64,000 nucleotides of DNA from Rotaria sordida (GCA_905250125.1 CAJNOL010000094.1:186001-250000), one strand, 5' to 3'. Shown: positions 13,901 to 27,502, counted from the first letter of the stretch. Numbers and translations are program-made. Notes: generated by a model not told the origin, from the sequence alone.

Positions 13901-15013
13901 GATCTATCTTTAGTTTCATATTTGATTTTTAGAGATATTAGCATCTCATTGTTTTCCTATTTTTTTTCAAACATATGTGAAACAATTTTTAGATCGCACC
14001 ATGTATAATTCTGTAGAGGATTCTAAGCACAATTTGTTTAATAAAAATGTGTTTTCATAAGATCAATAATGAACTTCTTAGTATACATAAGTCTATTATC
14101 GGAAAGTACCATTTACATTGACTACAATGTCGTTTAAGAAAAAAAAAAGTGATGATCGAGCCAGGGATGACCCGAACCGAGGAGTCGAAGGTGTAATCCT
14201 ACTCAATCTTGAATATTTTTTGTTTTTCTCCCGCAAAGTTTCAGCATTTTATTGTTCTTTTTTGCTCACCTATTCCCAAAAAAAAATGCTAATCTCCGAA
14301 AGTCTTTCCATTGGTCTCTCGAGTCATCGACTCTTCTTCCAATACTGAAGACCTCAGAACACACTTAGATGGAGCATCATCAAACCTTTTTACGTTTAGT
14401 TTAAGTCTTCAGAAAAAGAGTTACATCAAACAGAAAAATGCCGAATTTCATTCATTTGTGTAGTTTGATGATCTCATTGGCTTATTTACTGTTGTTCATT
14501 CTAGAGTTTTCTAATTTCATCTATAACGTTTTGTAGAGCAACTCATGACGCATCGAATGGTATATAAAAAGTTGTATTTTCTTCAAATTTTAATCATCTG
14601 AGAGGTCATATACAAATTATGGGATATTATAGAATATGTAGGTAATATGACCGTATATTATAATTCAGTATCTCCGAAAAACATTCTCTATAAAATTTTC
14701 TTTAAAATTAAATCAATAGAGTTTCGTCTGGTCTCCAATCATCCATATCTAATAATTTCCGCAATAGGTTTTTTGTTACTCAAAACCTTTGGATTTTGCC
14801 TAGCTTCTTTCATTTTTGGTTTTTATGATGTTTTAAATTTCTTGATACATCTCTTCAGAATAAAAGCGATCAATAGTGAAGCTTTTCTTAGAAATGGTGT
14901 GCTATCAATCTTTATAAGTATACCAATTGATTGTTCTCTGACTTGAAGTGCGTCAAAGTCAAATTGGTCACTGAATGCTTCAAAAAGGCTAATTATTCAA
15001 TTTCTGTGAACAG
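10964..15013. other. intergenic, upstream of the TEX2-like gene
   Basis: About 4 kb without a recognisable gene. The first few hundred bases would hold the TEX2 promoter and 5' UTR, but no clear core element was identified. Short frames occur but lack family features, splice signals or composition that would mark them as coding. Confidence 0.5.
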
Positions 15014-15466
15014 AAAAGTGTATCAATTTTGTGACAAATACTTTTTGAGTGAAAAAGTTTCTATCTGTTAATAATAAACTTACCATACCCTATCATTTGA
15101 TATATACGAATTTTGCAAAAGAGTCAAAAAGTTTTCACTTCCGAAACCCCAGAGAAGAATGCGAGGACATACGAAATTCTTAATTTTCATAAGAGAATAA
15201 ACATATATTGAATCTGATGGAGTTCTATATTCTAATCATAGTCGACTACTCACACTTTAAACTCGTCAGGAACAAAATAAAATAAAAACTAATCTTTGTA
15301 ACAGCCCATTCCGATATCCCCTTCAAAGGCATGAAAGCAACAAATTTTTTGCTACTTTCGAAAGATCAATCTTCGTCAAATGATAGAATATAGTAAGTCT
15401 ATTATTAACAGATGGAAACTTTTTCGCTCAGAAAAGTATTTGTTGATGGTATGGTAAATTTCTGTT
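15014..15466. repeat. inverted-repeat element, ~450 bp
   Basis: Arms at about 15014-15115 and 15352-15466 are complementary over roughly 90 bp, with some mismatches (shared ACAAATACTTTT and ATCTGTTAATAATA). The 240-bp centre has no coding sequence. It looks like a non-autonomous foldback or MITE-type insertion, about 150 bp from the mariner-type element. Confidence 0.6.
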
Positions 15467-15610
15467 TCTAGGAAATTTAAACTTCTGCGCATTACTATCC
15501 AATTAATGATACAAGGTAAAGAATACTTCTTCAAAGGTCCAAATAAAATATTTATGATGTATAGTTGAAAGTGTTTTTTAAATATATAATTGAAGGGATC
15601 CAACTTGCTA

Positions 15611-17077
15611 GGTCATCTAATAAGAAAGTTATAAGCTTAGAAATATACTTCACAAAAAACAAATATTAACCATGACTGTTTAGAAATCATAAAGACGTTT
15701 CTTTATTTAAAAAATTGCTTTACTTAACATAATGTTTCTTTATCATGAATATTACAATCAAAATCTATTAAAATCCATGTTCATAAACATGATTTCCATT
15801 ATCTTGTATCATCTTTGCCAGACATTTTGGTATGTTATCCATAATTGCTTCGCATTGTTCATGTGTATTTTTTTGGTTATTCTACACTAACAAAATCAAC
15901 TAATGCATCAAGATTTTCAAATGTTTTTCCTCTTCTTTTTTCTTCCATAATTCCCCAAATATTTTCAATAAGCCATACATCTGCAAATTTGGTATCTCCA
16001 TCATCTAGTTGAATTCTTTCTCCAAAAAGATCGTAAACAACATCCATAGCTACTTGTGTTCTATGTTGTGAATCTTGATCGTCTTGGAAAATCACTTCCA
16101 TCCAAATTTCGCACTACTTCATTAATTGCTGGAATAACTTCTTCACGTAAAAATCTAGCATACAATTCATCAGTCATGTACATTCTTTTATGTTTATCAT
16201 TTTGATATTGATCTTGTAACCATTGAATAAAATTATTAGGACCATCGTGAAGTATCAAGCCTCTCGTGCAAATTCCACTCCAAAACATAACACCATTTGG
16301 ATATTTTAACATTGGTGCTCCTCTTAAATTAGCAGGAAATTCAGAAGAATCTTCAGCATAAATCACATCATTTTTGCTATTGTGAAAACTTTCAATTGTA
16401 AATATTCCTGAAAAATCAGTATTAACAACTTTGTTCCATTCCCATTTCGGGCTATTTTTTCTTGCACCAAATTTTCGTATTAACTTTTTAGCACAAGCGA
16501 CATGTCGTTGTTTGTTGGATGCTATTAAGTATTATACTCTTCTCAGTTTGATTGGTTTTAATTTTAATTCTTCAATTGTTCTTCTACCTGATGTTCTTTT
16601 ACCTTGAATATTTTTACTTTGTAGATCAAAAGCCACCTTCCGTCAACTTTGACCTTTTTTTAAATGTATTAATCATTTTACTGTTTTGTTCAAACAGTTC
16701 TTGGTGCACCACATTTTGATCTATCTCTTACAGTTCCCCGTTGTAATATTCAATTTATTTTTCTTCTTAATGCATCACGAGATAATGGAGGAGGATTTTC
16801 ATAAAATTATAATTCATCAGCGATGTTGGCTGCCATCCAGGTGGAATTCATTTCCTTCAAAGAAAGAACGAGTCCACGAAACTGTTCTTCTAAAGTAAAG
16901 GTGCTTGACATCTAGAATTAATGATACAATGAGTGTAAAGTGACTTTACAAGTGAAGTCAGTGTTCAAACTTTAATTAAATTTGTTGCACTAATGTTTTT
17001 GCTCTGGAAGGATAATGGTTAATTTTTATTTTTTATGAATTATATTTCTAAGCTTATAACTTTCTTTTCCGATAATC
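15611..17077 (-). mobile_element. mariner/Tc1-type DNA transposon, degenerate
   Basis: A 1467-bp element flanked by TA on each side (15609-15610 and 17078-17079). Its inverted repeats are ~37 bp: the inner 26 bp (15622-15647 and 17041-17066) are perfectly complementary and the outer 11 bp are diverged. It encodes one transposase on the minus strand, described separately. TA duplication, size and catalytic motifs fit the Tc1/mariner/IS630 superfamily. Confidence 0.85.
15768..16530 (-). pseudogene. frameshifted Tc1/mariner transposase
   Basis: In order on the minus strand: a block with TDFSGIFTIESFH (first catalytic Asp, ~16420), then GAPMLKYPNGVMFWSGI, FQDDQDSQHRTQ (second Asp, ~16080) and FADVWLIENIWG (third acidic residue, ~15975). 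The C-terminal end, AIMDNIPKCLAKMI, stops with TAA at 15768-15770. The frame breaks twice, near 16085-16100 in a T run and near 15885. Upstream, the DNA-binding half (16530-16900) is recognisable only in scraps. The copy is therefore inactive, although all three catalytic blocks survive. Confidence 0.8.
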
Positions 17078-17811
17078 TAGTAGATTCAATCAATAGTCAT
17101 TTTGTAGAATGTCTTTTACTGCATCTTGCTATTATAGAAAGAAATTTACAAACACGTGTTTCACTTTAGAAAAATTTATTATACAAATCAAGTCAACACA
17201 TCTGGCCCACCCGTTAATTCTAAATACATCTGGATATTATGGCCGTATAGTTAGTTCTTAGACAAGTCTTTTAAGAGGCCGGGCGAAAAAACTTTTGGTG
17301 TGGCCTATGTAGATTGACTTGATGATATATTCAATCATAATATTTGGTCATATTAGTCACATTTTCTATAATATCTTTTAATTGGTATATGGCTTCTTCT
17401 ATCATTAAAAGTTAATGAAAATACGACTTTCTATACACACTTCGATACATCACGAGCTGCTCTTCAAAATAGTATAGATAGCTTTTCAAATGAAGTATGA
17501 TTATCTTATCCGACAGGATTCTTTCATTTATATTATTCACATAAATCCATATAATGCTTAAAAGTAATTAGAAAAAGTAAGCAAACATCTTCTCATTAAA
17601 TAATTCATGAAGAATATTTTTAGTTCAATGAATTAAATTAATCTGGCTTGTTCTTGTTTACGTGCTTAACTAATATTCATTCGAATTAAAATAACAAAAT
17701 TGTCAAATATTTGTTTCTCAAAAAATTTCACATGTACACACATACAATAATCATAATTGAAATGAGAGTAAAAAAAACATGAATTTACACTAGTACAATA
17801 TTTATTATTCA
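17078..17811. other. intergenic, 3' of the GPCR gene
   Basis: About 730 bp between the transposon and the GPCR stop codon. It is AT-rich with no coding feature and probably includes the GPCR 3' UTR. Confidence 0.5.
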
Positions 17812-20375
17812 TCATGATAATCTATACATAGCCATCTGTTTGGAATATGCCGATGAAGATATTGTCAAAGGGCGTTGTTGATTATTTTGATGAAGAGGAG
17901 AATATTGTGATTTTGATTTTCTTTCATTTAATTGAATTTCAAGATTTTGACGATGTTTTCTCTGTATCATACGTTCACATTCATTTCTATCATATAATTC
18001 TTTCCAATGACAACGAAGTAAACAAATAAGTTCACTACGAAAAACTTTTCCACTAACACAATATAACAGGAAATTAATACAAAAATTAGTTAACATAAAT
18101 AATTCAGTTATTTCTTTAATTGATTTTAATGTCATATTATTAAAATCATGAACATAATTAGCAATCCATACTGCACAATATGGAGTATTTAATAAGAGAA
18201 ATGAACAAGATACAAGTAACAATGTTGCCGTTACACGATGTGTTCGTGATTGAACATGAGCTTTTACTGAAATTACAGAAGATTTTGATTGATTAGGAAA
18301 ATTTGTCGAATAATTTGATAAAGAACGTGATGGTGATCGTGATCGCTCTCGGATTGTTTCAATATCTAAGTAACCATTACCCTATGAAATATATAAGTTT
18401 TTCATTAATGATATTTAAAAAGAGCAAATGTTAATTTTCATTTATTTATCCCATATTTCCTTTTCTGTTTTTTGTGGTTTGGTCTATTCATATAATCTTT
18501 TGTTCATTTTTAGAATAGGAAATATTTTTGTTTATAAAAAAAAAAAGTAAAATTTCAACAATAAATACATAAAAATGAATTTTCGCTTGACCTTTATGAG
18601 TTTTATTGTCGTCATCTTGGCCTTTATGTCTTTGCAATAATAAAAGATTTATCTTTTTTTCTGTATATTTCAGCATCTATCAATAAGTGCGTCTCACAAA
18701 AATATGTTATTAACTTCCCAATTGTGACAGGAATAGACGATAAAGAAAATGTGTATTTCATCATTGATACATATAGGATGGAGATAGAAATTAGCCTTGT
18801 CAAGAACTGTTGATGGATTGTTTTGAGATAGCTTTCTATAATTTTTCCAATACTTAACAAGATCGATACTGAGCAATCTATAAGTAGCTTTATGATAAAA
18901 AAATTTGAATATCTTTACTCTCTGTGATTAATATTTTTGTTTTCGTGATAGAGAAGAATTCAGAACTCTTTTGTTTTCCATCAGAACAACATTTATAAAT
19001 ATTGCTTTGAAGTATCATCATTGGCTTCAATAATAAATTTCTACCTTTTACAATGTTAAAGATGTGTGTATATATACATCGATCGTATGTTTCATTGTAC
19101 GATGCATAGTTGTTTTTTTCTCTCTCGTCGCTAATCTAGACATCCGTCTTTTGTGTTAAGTACAATGAAGTCAAAGCGGAAATTATTTTGTGGCTTTTTT
19201 TTTTAATAGAGGTTTTGAAAAAATATACTAGAGAATTTTAGATTCATGTTATAACTTCGTAAAGATCATAATATTCTTATGAGAAAAAACATTAGCACCA
19301 TACTACAGTAAAATAGAATGGAGATGTTCAAATTTTTTATTGCCAAGCTACTTATAGATCACCCTGTATTACTAATCAAATTTTCTTAACAAAAAAAAAA
19401 AAAACTAACCTGTGATAGTCTTTTATTATGCTTTAATAATTTTCTATTTAATTGATAGTGATTTGGTGATGAATAACGTCTTGATGGTAGCGTGTTTGTT
19501 TCAAAGGATGATGATGATGATGGTGATCTTGATGATAAACGTATGCATGCTAAAACGTCTGCAATAGCGGATGAACGTTGAGATGAAGGATATACATCAT
19601 GTCTAAATTAATAATTAAGATTAAAACTAAACAAAAAAAAACCCGCAAATCTAAATAGATTTTACCTTTCTTCTGTTACTTTACCCGTTACAGATTTTTC
19701 TACTATTGAACTATTTTTCCAAAGTTTACAACAAATAAGCATATTAACAAAACCAATTATACACATTGGTAGCAAATATGCAGCAATCATTGTCGTTATA
19801 GCAAATCTCATATAGATTCGACGATAATCTGGTAATATATCACAGATCGTGTCCTTTGGTAAATGACTGGCAACACTAATGATACCATAATGAAATGGAA
19901 CATTAATATTACATATAAGAGTTATTATGAAAAGAATAATAACAACAAGACGTGCAATTTTACGACGACATATAATACCACGTTGTAATGGATGAAATAC
20001 AACAAGAAGACGTTCAATTGTAAACGAAACAATAATCCATGATGATAATAAACGTGTTACATTTCTTGTGTATTGAGCAAGTATACAAATAATAGATGAA
20101 CTACGATCAAGAAAATTTATACGTGATTTATATAATTCATTATGATTACGAAATGTATCTTCGAGAAGATTTATAATAAGAAAACAAAGATCACTTAAAG
20201 CAAGGGATAATAGATAAAAATGAGATGATTGTCGACGATATCGTGGTGATAAAAATATTAATATTGAAAGTGTATTACCAATTATTCCAAGTGCAGTTAA
20301 AATAAATGGTCCATATATTGACATATATTGTTCAACAACCACTAATGTTGGCATACTATTGCTTTTATTTGTCAT
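17812..20375 (-). CDS. class A (rhodopsin-type) G-protein-coupled receptor
   Basis: Three exons, 20375-19666, 19602-19410 and 18381-17812, join in frame to about 490 aa. Exon 1 holds TM1 (LGIIGNTLSILIF, conserved Asn), TM2 (SLALSDLCFLI, conserved Asp), TM3 ending FTIERLLVVFHPL, TM4 and TM5. Exon 2 and the start of exon 3 encode a long Ser/Arg-rich third intracellular loop. Exon 3 gives TM6 (SFLLLNTPYCAVW), TM7 (TNFCINFLLYCVSG) and a basic Gln/Asn/Ser-rich tail. The canonical motifs are altered: DRY is ERL, CWxP is LNTP, and NPxxY is CINFLLY. A plasma-membrane neuropeptide-type receptor is most likely, but ligand and subfamily cannot be named. Intron 2 (~1 kb) contains a small transposon. Confidence 0.88.
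18869..19366. mobile_element. small TIR element (MITE) in GPCR intron 2
   Basis: The right end reads inward CAGGGTGATCTATAAGTAGC. The left end (from 18869) carries CAATCTATAAGTAGC and then AAAAATTTGAAYATCT in mirror order. TA dinucleotides flank both ends. At ~498 bp without coding sequence it fits a non-autonomous mariner-type element sharing the CAGGGTG end seen at 27503 and 54614. Confidence 0.6.
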
Positions 20376-20777
20376 TAATTATCTCAAATAGAAAACAATT
20401 CTTTTGATAACAGTACATAACTGATCTATACATCTCTTAAATTCAAATATGTCAATGTCATTCTTAGAGTATACGTTACGTCTCATCTCCTATAATAACT
20501 AGTTGGTTCTTTTAGCTAGTTCTTTTTTTCTAAAGAAAAAGAATAGATTGATACACCAGATATTTTTTCCTCAAAGTCTTCTCTTCTCTGTCTCTGTCTC
20601 TCTCTCTCTCTCCGTTTTTTAGCGTCTATTCGATAAACAATAGAACTCGAAAGACAATCTCATTTACACCTACACACATATATTTAAGAATCAGAGAAAA
20701 AAAAAGACATAATATAGCTATAAAAGAATGGTTTATAGATTAGTTGATATCTGGTAAGATTGATAAGTTACATTATA
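20376..20777. other. 5' region of the GPCR gene
   Basis: Upstream sequence of the minus-strand GPCR. On the transcribed strand it holds a GA-rich run (complement of the CT repeat at ~20580-20614). This is a plausible promoter or 5' UTR, but no specific motif was assigned. Confidence 0.35.
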
Positions 20778-21674
20778 CCGGGTGAGTCATCATAATTGTA
20801 ACATATCATATTTTACAAACATCTCAGGATATATATATCGTATAATCTTAATTTGTTATTAAAAATGCGCAATGAAATTCTCTACATAAATGATAATGAG
20901 AAATCTGATTATGTTTCTTCGATGATTTTTTTATACAGCTAAAAATAAAAGATTGTGTGATGATGGAATGTCACATTATTCTGAGAGAAACAAAAATGCA
21001 AATTAACATTGATTATTGTGCATATATGTCGGCACTAACAAATCATAAGCCTTTCAATTTTTTTTTACATATGTCAAGGAATCCCTACTAGTTTTACACC
21101 AAAAGGATATTTAAAAAAAAAGCTTCAGACATCTCAAGTATGTTGACTAGTCAGGTGTACCGCGCTATAGTTCATTGTTGAATATAGCGATGTAGTCAAA
21201 ACAGATCGATTAATGCACACAAATCATCCGAAACAAGACAAAACGAGCAAACCAAAAGATTAATTACTTGAGATTTCTTATACTGTTTTCTCGGATTTTT
21301 TTTATAATAGATAATAACAATATTACGATGGTCTTTATTTTTGATCATCGAAAAAGTTCATCAGTACACTTTAAAGATTCTTTTAATGTGAAAGAGCAGT
21401 AAGGATTCTATGATGCATAGTAAAAAAAAGTAATTTAAGGCTTTATAATTCTTTTTTGGTGTCGATATATATATAAATATGCTAAATAATCAACATTATT
21501 TTCATTTTTTGCCTTATCAAAAAAGTGTTAAACTGACTCAATAGGATTTCTTATTACTATTCTTGTAGAGAATTTTATGGCACATCTTTTTAAAAAAAAC
21601 TCAAGATCATATAATTTGTCTGTGTTGAGATATTTACAAAATACTAGATGTTACAATCATTATGTCTCATCCGG
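20778..21674. mobile_element. TIR element with CCGG ends, 897 bp
   Basis: The ends read CCGGGTGAGTCATCATAATT and, inverted at the right, CCGGATGAGACATAATGATT. The inverted similarity extends ~50 bp (ATTGTAACAT...ATTTTRYAAA). TA flanks both ends (20776-20777, 21675-21676), as for mariner-type insertions. No transposase motif is readable inside, so it is a non-autonomous or thoroughly decayed copy. Confidence 0.75.
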
Positions 21675-24600
21675 TATATTTTAGAGAAAATCATGAATTT
21701 CATTAAAATAATCTGAACAATCGACTTAGACATTAGGTTTTAGTAAGATTAATTTTTTATATAAATAAAGTAATGCCTTTTTCTTAAAAGTTTACACAAC
21801 ATTTTTTTTCCTATCTTTAAGAAAAGTTATATTTCAAATAAAGATTATGCAAAATTTTAATTTTTTGTCAAGCTACAACATAATCACCTGCTAATATAAA
21901 ATAAAATAAAAACTATATTCTAGTAATATTTCAGTATTTTGTACAATGTTAATGATCTATATTGTTATTCATTATGTTATTTCTTTAAACATACTTATGT
22001 CAAGATAATTGAGCTTACACATTTGTCATTGTCTATCATCATCAATTTTCATAATTCGTTTGTTTTGACACTGCTAACAAATATGTTTTTACCATCAATA
22101 TCAAAGAAAAAAAAACATGAAACGATGATGTCATCTAGAGTAATTAAAATAAAGAACAACCGTATTCCTGTATGAACTTATTAAAGTATTAATGTCAGTT
22201 TTCCTACCTTGATTAAATATAATATAAAAAATTTTTTTTGATCATCAACAACAAAAAAAAAACAAGGCTTTCATTCTCTTCTTCTTTTGAAATAAAAAGT
22301 GTCTTTGAAAGCAAACGGAAATAACATGATTTCCTTTTTCATATGCAAATGTAAACGTCCATTAAAGTAAAGGAGAGGATATGCGCGCATAAATATATCA
22401 TGCGGGTCTATGACTACAAGAATATTAAGTATCATATTGATGAGTTTTTATTTTGATTTACTATTTTCTAATATTCACAGCTGCACACAAGTTCATGAGA
22501 AAATTTTTAATAATAGATATGAAGATATTAATAATATGTATATGTATATATGTACTAATCATTGAAAAAAGAATTCTAAAGAATGTTATTGAATTAATCT
22601 ATTTAATGAAATTAGCGTATATGTTTAGATAAAGATATGTTTTGGTGATAAATATATTCTTTAGATTATATGTGTTAGTCGACAAGAACAAGATGAAAAT
22701 TCATAGTGATTACTTATCTATTGAAATAAAAGACTTTAATTCTCTTTTAAAGTCAATTATAATTAAATAAAACTGATCTTGATGTCCATATTCTTGTTAA
22801 TTATCTTCAATAGTAATTTGTATGCAACTCTCATGAAAACACTTTGATGTATTTATAGTAAATTCCTGTTATTATTATAGCATTCCGTTTATTCCTTATT
22901 ATTCAGTCGTTTCCTATTAATTTTTTCTTTCTTTTTTTTTTGTATTCATTCTTCACAATCTATTTTTATTTTTACAGTATTCGGTTTGTCTAGCCTCCAG
23001 TAATTGCTGATTTGCCATAATGAAATATGTCGCAATCTCATTATATATATCAATATATGTACATCATGTTCTTTTTAATGACATTGCCACGCACAAATAT
23101 TCTACTAGTGATTACACATAATTCATGCAATTAGTTGAATATAAACAATTTCTAATGGTTGAAGAAATGTTTAGAAATTTTAAGAAAAGTAATTCATGTT
23201 TATCTGCATCAAAATCTAGTTAAGCATATTAAATTAAACAAGAAAAAAACTTTTTTCTTTTATCATCTGAATATAAAATAGTTCGTCTCCATTAGTCAAT
23301 GTTTTTATCTTTGTTGTTTGAAATATTACTTATTATCATAGAAATGTTTACAATAATAATCTTATATAAACATACGAAATTCACAAGTGTAAGAATAATC
23401 AGAATGTATTCATACGTATCTGTCGCTGCGAAAACAAACGCTTTGATTTCAGGTCAAGTTATTTTTGCTAATAGAAACTTGTCGCTCGTGACCTGATATA
23501 AAGAAATAGAAAAAGATATTCATGCAGACAAATAACTCATTAACATTCAAATATATTTTTCTTATTGTGCTACGAAATCTCTCAGGAAAAACACCAAGAA
23601 CATCTATCTGTTTATTTATGCATGTATATATGTATGCATACGAAAGTTATTTTTCTTACAGTAATACAGTCATTATGTAGAAAAAGATTGATTTGCTAAA
23701 ATTAGACAGAAAAGTCACAAACAACTTACTAATATACATCAAGTTTTACAATTTTTTTGATAAATAAAAATACTCTGTCATTACTTTATCATATCAAAAA
23801 GAAGTTGACTAAATAACACTATTAAAACTCGTTACTTTTCTTCGTATGAAATTACATATAAAATTCTTCCAACAGCATTAACTATGCTCGCACGACTTAT
23901 GGATTGTCTTATACTTTTTTCCAGGGTTTTGCCGTATTTCTCTTAAATGTTCTGAACTAAATTATATCGTCTAAAATGTGTCAACCAGGTTACTATGAAA
24001 AAAAGTTTATAGCCTTGACATGTTAATCAGTAGACTCAATTTACATCAAAATGTTTGCGTGTCAAATCCGCTGAGAAAAGAATATCTCGTGCAGAAAATA
24101 TGATTGACAACAATTATTTATAATCTAGTCTGTTAAATAAAGAAGGTGCTCAGTTTATACTTGTAACATCTACTTCATAAATCAAAACGTACTTTTACAT
24201 AAACATCGATCTGTATTGTATGAATAAGTATCTATTTAGAAAATCATCATAATATGAGTTGGTCACCACTTTTAATGAGTAGATAAGCAATATACTGAAT
24301 AAAATGATGAATAGCATAGAGAAAACAAGTTCAAAGGATCTTATCAATATTAATAAGTATAATTAGGCGTTTTATCAGTGAGGAAAATGTGTTTGTTGTA
24401 CTATAATATACGCTTGTTCGTTAGAAAATTTTAAAATGTGCCAAGGGTAAATACTTTTGTTCATAGAATTGATAGAATATTTCATGTTTACAAGGAAGTA
24501 TAGTTCTATTTGTCTTTTTCAAGTAATACAAACTTGTGTCTGATTCATGTACCGAAATTGGCTGAATGAGCATGCGATCATAGTAAAAAAAGAACAAAAT

Positions 24601-24910
24601 TAATCATCGTATATGTCAATAAGGAATAAGTTTTTGATAGACTTACTCTAATCCAAATAAATATAGTATACGTACATTTATTTCTACAGACGCGTTAAGA
24701 ATTGAAAATTCTAATGAAGTATAAATATATTTAGTTGTCCATAGAAACTTTTAGCAAATTAAAAATAAAGATTTTGTCTAGAAAAATAAATTAAATAATT
24801 GTGCCATATTTCTATGAAATTATTTTGATTCAATTCTTTTTGCTTCAAAGTTAATCATCAATAAAGCCTGCAACAATATCAAAAGAGTTCAAGCTAAAAC
24901 ATATTTTTTT
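21675..24910. other. intergenic, no gene seen
   Basis: About 3.2 kb of AT-rich sequence. Short frames are present but none has a recognisable motif. Poly-T/A runs and small ATATAT tracts are the only low-complexity features. Confidence 0.5.
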
Positions 24911-25432
24911 TTATGTAATAAAAGAGTATAGAACGGTGACAAAAAAAAATAATTTATTTTTGATTTCAAGTTTTCAACAATTTACAAGTGTTATTATCAG
25001 AAAATCATCAGGAAAGAACAAAATTCAGCTATATATATATATATATTTATACGTATACAAAACAGGGCACAGAGTACAACAAAACAGAACATAGGTAAAA
25101 CAAACGTTACAATATTAATTAATATGTTAAAGCTAGCACAATTACAACTTCAGTATACTTTAAATTAATTTGAATTAATTTAAAGTATACTGAAGTTGCA
25201 ATTGTGTTAGCTTTGATGCATAAATTGATATTATAATATTTTTTTACCTATGTTCTGTTCTGTTGTACTCTGTGCCTTGTTTTGTATACGTATATATATA
25301 TATATATATATATATATAGCTTAACTTTGTTTTTTGCTAATGATTTCCTGATGATAACAATTGTACATTGTTGAAAGCTTGAAATCAAAAATAAAATGTT
25401 TTTTTTTGTCACAGTTCTATACTCTTTCATTA
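24911..25432. repeat. ~520-bp near-perfect palindrome
   Basis: Two ~260-bp arms mirror each other around a 2-bp centre at 25171-25172. The inner arms (CAGTATACTTTAAATTAATT and its complement) are perfect. Farther out there are small differences and unequal (TA)n tracts near 25031 and 25292. The tips read GTAATAAAAGAGTATAGAAC and, inverted, GTAATGAAAGAGTATAGAAC. There is no coding content. It fits a foldback transposon or a recent inverted duplication. Confidence 0.8.
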
Positions 25433-27502
25433 CATACTTATTTCTACCTGCGCTTTTAGTCAATTATATATTTTTTTATTGCCATGGCCAATAAGAATAT
25501 TCATTATAAATGTAACAAGGATAACATCTGCTTTTCTGCAAAAAACCGAAAGATCATGAATAGTAACAGCATAATTGCGTGGGAAATGCTTCAGCAAGAA
25601 TAATGAATACTTATAGAATGAATTGGAAAAAACTGCATAAGAAAAAAAAGAAAATTAAATAACAACATATATCACTACTGTTCAATCTTTTAATTAATAA
25701 AAAATAGCAGCAACAACAATAAACAGACAAATTCCATAGTAGAATCAATTATTTGAACGGTTTTATGATTAATATGTTCAAAAGGAAAAAAATGATAAAA
25801 TCATAACTTTGTAATGAATCAAATAGAGTAATTTTTAAATTATCAATTGATTGGTTTCATTATGTTTCCCATCATAATATTTTCGCTGTATTACGTGTAA
25901 ATCTAATAACTGAAAGAAAAATAGATTGATTAAGAGATAATTCATGGAAAGTAATATCAAGTAAAAACTATGTTAAACAATTACTAATTAAAATATTTTA
26001 AACAGTGATTAAACGACAATTTCAGGTTGGAGAAGGCTCAGCTTTCCTACAAGCCTTTGAGTTCCTGACGAGATTTTTGAAAAAAGAACTATATCTTTCA
26101 AAAAGCTGGCTAGAAGACTGAATCCTCTCTGACTTCGCCACTAATTTTAAATAATGTTGATTATTGGAATGATTGATCTTGTTTTTAAAATAGAACTTGA
26201 TGATTATACAGAAGAAACTAAATTTATTCAATTTTGAACTTTTTCCATAAGTTTTACTTTTATCAACTAATTCATTGTTATATTTATGAATTTGTCCGGT
26301 ATATCACATTGAGTCAAATAGATGACAACATAAACAAATATTACATACAATGAGTATAATGCCAAGAAGAAAGGCAAAAATATCAAACATAACCAATATT
26401 CATTTTGGGATGTTCGAAAATGACTAAAACAGATTTATCTAAGTGAGTTCTCATAAATTATTCATAAAATTTCATAAAAAATATTCAATACAAGCATTTG
26501 TTCATGACATCTTCTATATGAATATTCATTTAAACGTTTGACAATGGTCTTTCTTAAAGATGCAAATATTGTGATTTTTTTTCATCAGAGCTTGAAATAA
26601 GGCGTATATGTCAAGAAAAAAAGCAGGTTTCGTGAAGAACCATCGAACTTCACAAGGTTTCCGGAACGGCACAGACTCTTATGGAATCCTGTGGATGGTT
26701 CCGCAGAGAACTTTAGAATCTCATATCATTATACAGATCTCATAAAATCTAATATTTGATTATCTATAACATTAAAGCATTAATACTAGCCGCATTAACC
26801 CACAAAAAGTCAAACAGAAATCCTTTCTTAGGAAACAACATCCTTTATATCAGATCATTCACATCAGAACAAATCGAAAACACATAAGAGAGAAATCATT
26901 CAACCATTTCTACCTATATTAACCAGATGCCAAAAAGACTTAAGGAGATATCGATCATATTACTTTTCCACTCTAAAAAGAAATTCTAGTAGAAATGGAT
27001 TTTTTTAAGCAGAAATGTAAATAATTGAAAGAGAAGTAATTTATCTGTTTCTATTTTGAAAAGGAGAAGTGAAAAATGTAAAATAGCCTTGCACATGATG
27101 ATTCGTAGATACAGTTTATATCCTTTCATTCTCTTTCTTCTTGCTGACGTATGTCTTCATAGTAAACAAAACATGATAGATATATGCTTATATTCTTCTT
27201 TCCCATTTCTCCTTGATATGTCTGACTTTTCGTGGACTAAACCATTTTAGCAGCAGCAGCAGCAACGGGAATAAGTTTTTCATCGATTGGTTCAATGGTT
27301 CACTCCTAAGAGATTCCATAGATTCTCGAGTACTTCCATATCCAAAATTTCCTTATTTTCTCTTGACATGCATGCATAAATGTTACCACATGGTGATCCT
27401 ATGTGATACTCGCAACATAAAGAAAAGAGAGAATATTGTTATGGTCTAGTAAAGATAAATGATCGTACAAGTTAGAATCTGCGTAAAAGCTCGCAACACA
27501 TA
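25433..27502. other. intergenic, no gene seen
   Basis: About 2 kb without a supported gene. A slightly GC-richer patch near 26640-26720 (TTCCGGAACGG, GGTTCCGCAGAG) may be a transposon scrap. Confidence 0.45.

Noticed and set aside
14118..14946. Two plus-strand frames of 76 and 99 residues
   Set aside because: No domain, no splice context, and a composition expected of translated AT-rich noncoding DNA.
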